Part shown: positions 38,501-47,600 of the stretch, piece after piece
How the letters are laid out: each line of letters opens with the position of its first letter
Numbering within the stretch: position 1 is the stretch's first letter
Assembly: GCA_033239525.1 (NCBI GenBank)
Contig: BSYO01000003.1
Coordinates: 7,496,001-7,560,000, forward strand
DNA length: 64,000 nt
Origin: Nepenthes gracilis
Lineage: Eukaryota; Streptophyta; Magnoliopsida; Caryophyllales; Nepenthaceae
Direction of reading: 5' to 3'
The notes under the pieces: model-generated
Seen by the model: only the letters and a program-made list of their open reading frames with translations
Databases searched by the model: none
Told to the model about the DNA's origin: nothing
Program-made: the position numbers and the translations under genes

Positions 38501-41497
38501 GGAATTATACACAGACCAACAGCAAACCCTGTGATTAAATATAATAAAGGATATCTAGCTTTTAAATTTTACATCTAGAGAACCCAAATGATGTAGAATG
38601 TTGCATCTCTATTCCTCATATGATGGATAATGCTTGCAAAGTATTAGAGGTAAAGATTATCATTCAGTATTTTAGAGGGTTTATCACGTAATTTTCTTTT
38701 TTATTTGGAATTTATCATTTAGTTTACATTTCATCTTTTTGTCATTGTTGTGTTCTCCTTTAGTTATCTTGTCGGATAGAAGCCTTCCTAAATCGCCAAG
38801 GAATTCCAAAATCTCCATAAGCCATTTAAAGTCTAATATAAAGAAGCCATAACTATATACAGGCATATAGGATTCACAAGCAATATGAAAGTCTGCTGCC
38901 TCACATTAGCAGAGCAACAGCTTTATCCTTGTCTACTAAATAAGAAAGACAACAGGTTGATCACTGGAAAATGTTAGCCGGTGTTGATTATATACCGGGT
39001 CATGTCGAAGGCTGTGCTTCTTTATGTGATGGTGGGAGACATGCAGAATCTGGGATGCTGGTTGTAGCTTTTTAGCTTATGATTAAGAATTTGTCGGCTA
39101 GACTCTTTGTTGGGATTGTCCCGGCCAAGGGTGTTACAAAATTTGCAATTAATTTTAAGCTCCCAAAATAACCAGCATGCTATTTCGTTTGTTGTTTTAT
39201 GCTTTAGAAATATTAGATTATAATTCACTATGCTGCATGCAGAAGCATTCTTCATTCACGATGTTGTTATATAATTTTCTTGTTGGATGTGGCTTCGGAA
39301 ATAATGCTTGCTTCATCTTTTCTCCCTTCCCACCCCCCAACCCCCGAAAGTGAATGCCTCAATATTGAATGAAGGTGGGTTTTTGTTTGTTGAGGGTCAA
39401 CAAACATGTTTCACTACTTTCTCAATGTACATGTAGTCCTAAATTTTGAGTAATGATCCGTGATTGCAAATCTGCTAATTTGTCCTCTCAATATCTATAT
39501 ACCAAGAACTTTCTCTGTTTATTCCAGCATGCAGAAAACACTGGAGAGGTACCAAAGATGTAGTTATGGTGCACTAGACACAAGCCAACCTGCAAAGGAG
39601 ACAGGGGTACCTTATTCTTCTACTGGTCTTGGACATTAATTTCTTGTAGTTGTCATACGTTGAAGCTTGTAGCTGTATCGATTTATGCTGTCGGTTGCAT
39701 GTGTTAACCCTTCACAGAGATATCTTTTTATATGATCTTTCTCACAAATGATAAGCACTTCTAATCTTTAAAGCAGAGTAGTTACCAAGAATATCAAAAG
39801 CTAAAGGCAAAAGTTGACGTCCTACAAAGAACTCAGAGGTAAGCTTAACGACTTGATTATATGCTTTGAGCTCTGGAAATCACTTGTTCTGGGGACATAG
39901 TTCAACGCATTTTTCCTTGGAGAACTTCTCAGAAACCTTCTTGGAGATGATCTGGGAGAGTTGAGCACGAAAGAGCTTGAGCAGCTAGAACATCAACTTG
40001 ACAAGTCCTTGAGGCAAATCAGGTCTACCAAGGTATCAAAAATTCTGTAAAAGATTTTCATAAAGTTGAGGATTATGATTAGTTCTTATATATGTTCGAC
40101 GTCAGTCAGGGTGGTTTGAACTAACTCTCTGCAATTGAAATGATAAATATGTCGTACTGCATCAAAAGCTTAGATTGGCTAAAATATATCAATGGTGAAC
40201 ATATCTTGAAAGTGAGTTGTTGATTACAATCATAAGCAAAATCCCTTAAGTTGAACAGGGTCAAGATATCCATAATTTATCCTATCTAATCAACTAGGAA
40301 CCCAAACAAGATTAAGAATATATGTTTTAAATTATATCTGATGAGTGGTGGATTAAATCATATGTGATGTATTAAACATGGTCAAATTTCTCATTCTTAC
40401 TCTCAACTAATGTAATTCTCAGGCTTTCACTTGTGTAATAACATGTGCAAAATATGTATTTATATTGAGAGTTATAATAAACTTATGTAACTTTGACTTA
40501 TTATAATGAAACTCTATTTGAATATGTAAACCCGATTATTTTTTTATCCTTTGATTTGAAAGAATTTTTCCCATAAAAATATTGTGTCTCTTCTAATTAA
40601 TTTACATTAATTAAAACTTATCTTATTATATTATGATAGCACAGTTTTACTTCCTCATAAATTATATGGATTACCTCCTCATAGTTTTATTCTATCAAAG
40701 TTAGAGTGCACGCCCCCGGGACCAACCAACATGAAGCATTGTTCTGATGACATGAGTTTTGTTTTCCTTCATATATTCACTGTTTACACGGATCACCTTG
40801 TTTTTGCATGAGATTATTTCATGACGATATTCATGGTAGAATTTATGAAGTCCTTACTATTCTGTCTACAATTATGCGTTTTCAGACCCAATTTATGCTT
40901 GATCAGCTTGCAGATCTTCAACAAAAGGTATGCTTGCCAGCTGTTGATTTTATATCACCTATTTCTCTATTTCAATGCATATAATCTTAAAAACACCCGA
41001 CTAATAATCAGGAATGTGCAGGAAGAAATTCTACTTGAATCCAACACAGCTTTGAAACGAAGGGTACTTTCTACTGAGAACTAACTAGCCTAATTTGACC
41101 AAAATCTGATCGTAAATGCTATTCCTTCAAGTTACTAGGCGTTTGATACCCAAGTTCATGTATGGCAGTTGGAAGAAAGTTGTGGCTTCTTTAGGGCACC
41201 ACAGGACGCTGGGCCACCGAACATCCAATATGCCCGCCAGCCCGAGATGTTTTTCGAGCCATTAGAATGCAACAATAACACATTTCAGATTGGGTAATTA
41301 AACTGAAACAACCCAAATCACATAACTCTAAACGATTAACCCCTTTCAATAAACAACTCCTGAGTTTTTTTTTTTTTTTTTTTCATCTGGGTGTTTTCCT
41401 GTCGGATCGCAGCTTCAATCCAGGGTCAGCGGAGCAGATGATTGCCACGACATCAGGACAAAATATCAATGGCTTCGGAGCTGGATGGTTGCTTTGA
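23529..41497 (+). CDS. SEP1: SEPALLATA1/2-like (LOFSEP) MIKC MADS-box transcription factor
   Basis: Eight coding exons: 23529-23713, 39528-39606, 39777-39838, 39933-40032, 40886-40927, 41022-41063, 41169-41293 and 41413-41497. All have GT-AG borders and sum to 720 bp (239 aa). Sizes 185/79/62/100/42/42 are the standard MIKC pattern. The MADS domain (residues 1-60) starts [18 protein letters not shown]. The I region has [15 protein letters not shown] and the K-box has [20 protein letters not shown]. The C-terminus ends [13 protein letters not shown], a SEP II motif in which the usual GWML reads GWLL. SEP proteins bind CArG boxes in the nucleus and bridge other MADS proteins into floral quartets. 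[13 protein letters not shown] and [10 protein letters not shown] favour the SEP1/2 clade over SEP3 or AGL6. The first intron is exceptionally long. The RING neighbour also favours SEP1/2, but the exact orthologue needs a tree. Confidence 0.93.
23738..23760. repeat. TC microsatellite in SEP intron 1
   Basis: An uninterrupted (TC)n run about 25 bp inside intron 1. Confidence 0.9.
31048..31531 (+). repeat. Left LTR of the intronic gypsy element (approximate ends)
   Basis: Starts TGATGCAGTCCAA and ends before the decayed primer-binding site. It aligns with 36980-37425 with many differences. Confidence 0.65.
32160..36970 (+). pseudogene. Gypsy gag-pol remnants (reverse transcriptase, RNase H, integrase)
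   Basis: Fragments in several frames can be matched to gypsy pol. These are a [24 protein letters not shown] reverse-transcriptase start near 34700-34760 and the [12 protein letters not shown] region near 34910. [20 protein letters not shown] segment lies near 35195-35245, and RNase H ending [20 protein letters not shown] near 35680-35740. An integrase piece [15 protein letters not shown] lies near 36195-36240. The 32193-32698 frames may be gag. Stops and indels are frequent throughout. Confidence 0.75.
36980..37425 (+). repeat. Right LTR of the intronic gypsy element (approximate ends)
   Basis: Starts TGATATAGTCCAA after the purine run and ends near TTGTATCA. It is paired with the left LTR. 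Confidence 0.65.
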
Positions 41498-42743
41498 TGG
41501 GAGAGGATGAATACACTTGACTAATGTGCATGATTCGTTATCATTAATCTTGTATTTGGAATCGTATTACGTAGCTTGAAGGAGACACCCACTAAGTAAT
41601 GGCTGCTCTCATCTTCAGACGTCAAAACCTCTGTCTGTAATAAGACATAGCAGAAACATTTCGGATTGAGATTGGTAAAAACATACTGCATTGAAAATGG
41701 GAGTTTGATTCATGGTTTACGTTGCTGGTAATCACTTTGCTGAAACTGATTCCTGTGCTTAAGCAATGTCCATGGAAAAGCATTCATCCCGCCGCACGTC
41801 GGGATGAGGGGGCTGCCTGCAGGCAGAGAGCTATTGAATTGAATATCTATTAACCCTTATTTTATATAATTTAAAAAAATATAAAAATATATAGTAATAG
41901 TTATCTTTTTTAATAGTTTTTTTCTGAGTGTTTTAAAACTTTAGCATTAAAAAATAAAAAAGTTATTTTATAATTTTTTAATAATATAAAATAAAGGCAG
42001 TAAGATCTTAATGATCCGACGGCCATCAACAGTCCTCAGCCTGTGGGGACCCGATCCAACTCATCACAAATTATATATATCATAAATAGTAGATTAGGGT
42101 TATTATTGGAAACCCCAGCAATAAGACGTGGAGCTGAGGCAAAACCTACCAATTTATGTCCCCAAGGACAATCAAGGGCCCCATTGCACATCATGATTGT
42201 GGGATCATTTTTTTGTATAGAAGGACGACCTTAGAAAGATAGGCCCTTGAGATTTTTAAAATAATTTAAAATTTATATATAAATAAATAAATAAATAATA
42301 AAATATTATATTATTTATAATAATTTCAAATGTCATGTCTTGCATGTATTTCCCATATTAGAATGATGACCATTCATGAAAAAAAATGTTTAAAATATAA
42401 ACTCATATATAACAATAATTTAAAAAAAAATTGGCATTTCTAGTTTATCTGAATTCACTATCTTGCCACTGTATTTTACATTTAGCTGAAGCATCATATC
42501 TCCTTTGTCGGTAATGAAATATTTTTTATAAGAATCACCCATAAATTTTAGAGCATAATTACACCTAGTGGAGATAAAAATATATTTTTTCTTAAAGAAT
42601 TTGAATTTTTTTTTTTATTTCTGACAAATGAAGAATGAGAGCCATATATAACTCATTAATTTGTAACATTTGCCTAAGTTAAGGATCTCAATCATCCTAA
42701 TGCATTAAAAGTGATAATAAAGTCATGTTATTGCAATTATGAA
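41498..42743. other. SEP 3' UTR and SEP-AP1 intergenic DNA
   Basis: The first 300 bp probably hold the SEP 3' UTR; no polyadenylation site is certain. The rest is AT-rich with an ATAAATAAATAA run near 42280. The small frame at 42043-42234 is not recognised. No gene seen. Confidence 0.6.
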
Positions 42744-43056
42744 TGTGATGTCCCATATCAAATAGGGATGGGAAAGAAGCGTGCTTTATAAGGGTGTGAA
42801 TACCTCTTCCTTATGGACGCGTCTTGGGACCTATAGGAGGTCGCTAGAACAAAACCCTACGGCCTGTGTGGCTGGAAGGGACAATATCCACCACGCTGTG
42901 TGCTTGTGTGGTTGTTGCGAACTCTGATGGTTGAAAGATTGTGTATTTTTCTGGTGGACGCATTTTGGGGGCGGTGGAAGCCGTGTTCGGGAATAAAATT
43001 ATGCCTATATGACAAAACAGATAATATTCACAAGTGGGGTGCCCAGGGACGTTACA
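42744..43056 (+). repeat. 5' LTR of the TRIM element
   Basis: 313 bp with TG/CA ends. It contains GCTTTATAAGGGTGTGAATA, where TTTATAAG may act as a TATA element. Confidence 0.85.
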
Positions 43057-43123
43057 AATCGTATCAAAGACGGGGCCTGATTCGGTGTGCCAGCGTGGAC
43101 GCTGGGCTCCCAATGGGGTAGAT

Positions 43124-43438
43124 TGTAATGTCCCACATCGGATGGGGAGGGAAACAAAGCGTGCTTCATAAGAGCGTGAATATCTCTCCATTGAACCCAT
43201 CTTGGGACCTGTGGGGGGTCGCCGGAATAAAACCTTACGGCCTATGTGGTTGGGAGGGACAATATCCACCACGCTTTGTGTGTACAGTGTGTAGCTACTT
43301 CTGCGGTCGATGGTTGAGGACTGTGTATTTATCCGGTGGACGCGTTTTGCAGGGCTAATTTATGGCCGTTTATCAAAAAAAAACGTGCGCCTTAGAAGAA
43401 AACGGATAATATTCATAAAATAGTGCTGGGGCGTTACA
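43124..43438 (+). repeat. 3' LTR of the TRIM element
   Basis: 315 bp, the direct-repeat partner of 42744-43056, diverged by substitutions and small indels. Confidence 0.85.
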
Positions 43439-44166
43439 GTGACAGTCTTCTAACTCCAATATTTATAAACAAACAATGACCCCACCGTCCAAAGCATGAG
43501 ATATAGTACCATTGGCCATTCAATCTCTTTACCTTGTAAGGTATAAGGAGGTGGTTTAGCCTTCTAACTTCTTTGCGGTACAACAAGATTTTAGTCATTA
43601 ATCTTAAAGCTAGAACAATATAATACTATCTAAGCTAAAAAATTCTATATTAAAGATCTCAAAGATGCTATATATTGATATGCAACCTAATAGTTTGGGA
43701 TTTCATTAGAAATAACTTCCAATATGAATAAACATAGACACGCATAAATACATTAACTTACCTATGTATCCCTTTAGAGATTGTTACTGGTATAATTTGA
43801 TTCTTACTTCATATGCATAAATAGCTAACTGAATTGCATTTTGATAGTCTTCTTTCTTCACTTATAACTTACTCAATAATTTGATCCCAATCTGATATTT
43901 TGTAAATTAAGGGTTTTATCTTTTAAAGAGATATAAATGTTCATTTTCTTTATTTCGTCGCATTGTTTGTAAATAAATAGATATTATTGAATTATTTTAA
44001 AATAGTTAATTTTAATTAAATTTTAATTATTTTAAGTATTTAAATATAATTAAATTATAATTATTTATTTTAAAATATATGATTAAGATTAAAAAAATAA
44101 TTCTATCTATTTTTGTAAGAGATACAACTCATTCAAATCCCTATTTTGTATTTGTACGCCGTGAAG

Positions 44167-44391
44167 TATTCCAAAACCACCAGTAACCCCTACCAACCAG
44201 TAATATATATTTTTTTAATTAATTAATTATTTATATATATATATATTTGCTTTTGATTAAAAAAATAAAAATTTTAATATATATATTTTTAAATTTTATA
44301 ATTATTTTTTAAAAAAGCACATCAGTTCCCTTCAAACCGCCGCTGGTTTTATTCCAAAACCACCAGTAACCCCTGCCAACCAGTAATATAT
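44167..44391 (+). repeat. 42-bp direct duplication in the AP1 upstream region
   Basis: 44167-44208 and 44350-44391 are identical except for one base (CCCCTACC against CCCCTGCC). The copies are 183 bp apart and separated by AT-rich sequence. The shared core includes CCAAAACCACCAGTAACCCC. Confidence 0.95.
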
Positions 44392-44423
44392 CGACAGCAC
44401 ATCATTCTGGTTTTCTCTCAATC

Positions 44424-44451
44424 TCCCCCCCCCCCTCTCTCTCTCTCTCTC
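44424..44451. repeat. Poly-C / CT microsatellite in the AP1 leader
   Basis: About eleven C residues followed by (CT)n, about 170 bp upstream of the ATG. CT-rich 5' leaders are common in plant genes. Confidence 0.9.
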
Positions 44452-44616
44452 GTTAACCTCCACCATTTTTTCTGTCATTATATGCCTCTTCAAATATGCT
44501 TTTCCTTGTCCCCACTCCTCAAACAGTAGCTAATTGATTACCACTCTCGAAGAAGATTTGTTCATCTCAAGGTTTCAGCAAATTTCGAGAAAAAAGTTTA
44601 GAGAGACCGGAGAGAG

Positions 44617-47600
44617 ATGGGAAGAGGTAGGGTTCAGCTGAAGAGGATTGAAAACAAGATCAACAGGCAGGTGACTTTCTCAAAGAGGAGGGCAGGATTA
44701 GTGAAGAAAGCTCATGAGATCTCAGTGCTCTGCGATGCTGAGGTCGCTTTGATTGTCTTCTCCAATAGAGGAAAGCTTTCTGAGTACTCCACTGATTCTT
44801 GGTATACCTATTCTCCCCCACAAGTTCCCTTAATTAATTTCCTTTAATTTTCTGTATTAATTCTATAGCTTTCCTTTACCATGCAGTGTAATCCTCGCCA
44901 CCTCACACTTTCCTAATGCTGCTGCTGTTTTTTTTTTTTTTTTTTGGGGGGTAATTTTCCCTCCTTTCACCAGTTTCTCTGAAGATCATATACCTAGATT
45001 GACAGTACTGTATCATCAAATTTTGTTCTAAAACAAGGAAGTTCGGATTCCCCCGGCCTAAAGAGGGATAGGGTTATGAAATGAAAATCACTGTTCATGA
45101 AATTAATGGAAAATGGTAAGTTCTAGCTGGAACTTATTTAATGGAGGTTTTAAAGAATCGATGAACATTTTTGGGTATTTCATCAATTTATTTTTGACTT
45201 TCCCTCTCCTAACAGTGTATACTATATTATTCTTCACTGCAAAACCCTAGATCTCAAAAAAATTTCCAAAACCCTATGATTTGTATACATGGATAGATCA
45301 TACACGTAATATCTATCAATCGAGTTACTCATCCGTATTATATATCACGCCATCTCAGCTGATCGATACAACTCTTCATTTAATTTAGTTTATAAATTCA
45401 AGATACTTCATTCGAACTACATATTCACTTTTTTTTTTTTTTTCTTCACTTTAACTTGTAAATTTTCCTAGTTAATTTCATACAGCTCGCATCTGCACCT
45501 TGTTTCTCCTAGTATTAATTACCTGGTTTATTATCATTATAGTACCCCAGAAAAACCAACAAGAAAAATAGAGAATTAATCAATTCTTTGAAGTTTGAGA
45601 GGGTTTTTTTATATAGATCTGATAGATTCAGTTTTCACTGAGTGAATTGTCATAGATCTGACAAAATATATATAAATCTATGACCCACCGGACAATAGCT
45701 ATCTCGTTATGGTTAATGTTCTTGACCAGGTATATGCCATGGAACTTAGTGTCCCTGTATTATCTTCCTTAATTAATCAGTATGCATGTCCTCTAATGTA
45801 AATCTGTGTGTTTGATTTAAGCAGGATAGAGTGTCTATTGTGGCTTATTTCTGTAAAAATTCAGAATCCTTACATAATTTTTTAAAAATATTTTCAAGAA
45901 AATTAACCCTAGTGATATTTCTGTCATAAAGCAAGGCAATGAGTTCACCTAACGGTCAAGCTACATTTGTATTTAAAAGGGTTCACGAATTCATTCTGTA
46001 AATGAATTCGTCGATTTAGTAGATTATGAGTTAATAATGGTCATGCTTGTCTGTCTTAATTAGTTTTCAAAACCCACTTAATTTATATATGGCTGTTAAA
46101 TATTTCTTCCCTTTTTTTTTCTCTTAACAGCATGGAGAAACTCCTAGAAAAGTATGAAAGGTACTCTTATGCAGAAAGACAGCTTGCTTCTAATCACGCT
46201 GAGGCTCAGGTAATGTTAGGGCAGCATCGTTGAATTCCATTTTTAAATTACTGGCGTTTCCATCTGCTAGGTATTACTAAAAGCATGTTTTAACCCATTT
46301 TTAAGTGCGTAATTCCTACGAATGTACACTTTGTGTTCGATTGTTAGCCTATAAATGAAAAAGCCATGGAGAATTGGGTTATAGTCTCTAATAGCAATCA
46401 GTTGAATTTTTATTGATAGATTAATTTATTGATTGAAAATCACTTACCAACAAATAACCATCAAACTATTATAACTTATTTAGATAATCATTTATCAGAA
46501 AAAATGAATATTACTATGCCATCAAAGATCTTTTTAAAAAAAAAATAAATACACGAGAATAAAGAAAGGCAACATTAAATCTCCTCATCCATTCTTTGGG
46601 ATCTTGTACTTCAAATCTTCATTGTGAAGAAAATTTTGGGCTCCTCTAATTTTATGTGTGGCTTGAACACTTATATTTGTTATTATATGAGGATTTTGAT
46701 GGTTGGTCATGCAAGTATCCCTGACATTGAAGTTGACAGCTAGGGATATTTCAAAGTTTGTAACAGTCCACAATGTCCAAAATGCTAGTATAATATAAAA
46801 TAATCAGAAATGTTAATCTACATTAGATGATGGTCCAAACATAGGTTTAGGGTATTCCTATTTTAGGGTTCATCAAAAGATAATTAGATCTTAGATTATT
46901 CAATAGATCCATAATCCACAATCCCCCACTCTTCATGACCAACCATTTCACGTATGTGGGCATAGGTATATGTTTGCATATATATCGTTAAATTATCATA
47001 TTATTTTATTATTTAATAATATAAAATTCAACTCTAACGTTTTTCCTAAATTCATACTTAATATTTTTTTTTCGAAAAAATTAGAATCGATTTCTCTTCA
47101 TTCACTATTATTTCTCTTTTTTTTACAGAGTTACAAAATTTTTTTTATTTATTTCTTTATCTTTTACGATAGTTTATGAAATGGTTCTACAAAATTAGAA
47201 TTGAAATTATCTTCATCATACATAAATAATTATTTTTTTATTATCCACAATATATGATGGATATTTCTATTATTTATAAGTAAAAAAATGAGCTATTTCT
47301 TAATTACATAAATATAATCCTTTTCATAAAAAATTAAAATCATTACAAAATAACTTTTCTAATAATATATAATAAATCTATATAAAATTATAATTTTTAA
47401 TTATTTTGATAAATTATTAAATAGGATAATTCTAACAACTACGTATGCCTTATGCATTCAGGACAACTGGACGTTTGATTACGCAAAACTAAAGGCCAAG
47501 ATTGAGCTGCTTGAAAGAAGCCATGGGTACGTACAATGACTCGTGGATACTCGATCGGTTCCTACACGATCGTAATTAACTATTTAATTTCTCTAATGAT

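Larger units (their letters stand above)
23714..39527 (+). other. Giant first intron of the SEP-like gene (15.8 kb)
   Basis: Starts GTATAT after exon 1 and ends TATTCCAG before exon 2. Phase 2 is kept, since the split serine codon rejoins correctly. Contents: a TC microsatellite at the start, long AT-rich stretches (24600-27600), a possible degenerate MITE (about 27627-28229), and short repeats of TAGTATCCTACTCCAATTA type near 29640-29760. A decayed gypsy element occupies about 31048-37425. No other gene is evident. Confidence 0.9.
42744..43438 (+). mobile_element. TRIM-type miniature LTR retrotransposon upstream of AP1
   Basis: Two direct repeats of about 314 bp (42744-43056 and 43124-43438) start TGTRATGTCCCAYATC and end CGTTACA. 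Only 67 bp lies between them. That spacer starts with a degenerate Met-tRNA primer site (TCGTATCAAAGA, 43059-43070) and ends with a purine tract (CCAATGGGGTAGAT). It also has the phrase GTGCCAGCGTGGACGCTGGG, which I recall from plant TRIM elements. There is no coding capacity. Flanking bases ATGAA and GTGAC match at only three of five positions, so the target duplication is uncertain. It lies 1.2-1.9 kb upstream of the AP1 start codon. Confidence 0.88.
43439..44616 (+). promoter_or_regulatory. Proximal upstream region of AP1
   Basis: This contains a LEAFY-type core CCATTGG at 43509-43515, a 42-bp duplicated block (44167-44208 and 44350-44391), and a C/CT-rich leader run (44424-44451). A weak TATA-like ATTATATG lies near 44477. 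Between the duplicated blocks the DNA is almost pure AT. Which elements act as promoter is inferred only from position. Confidence 0.45.

Noticed and set aside
39528..41497. Exons 2-8 of SEP as a separate, truncated MADS gene
   Set aside because: They lack a MADS exon of their own. Exon 1 at 23529 is the only upstream candidate, and phase, codon split and clade all agree, so a single gene with a long intron is simpler.
42844..43272. 142-codon minus frame across the TRIM element
   Set aside because: It spans two LTR copies and simply reads the same repeat twice.
43459..44616. CArG boxes in the AP1 upstream region
   Set aside because: Several A/T runs flanked by C or G were seen, but none fits CC(A/T)6GG exactly by eye; a matrix scan would be needed.
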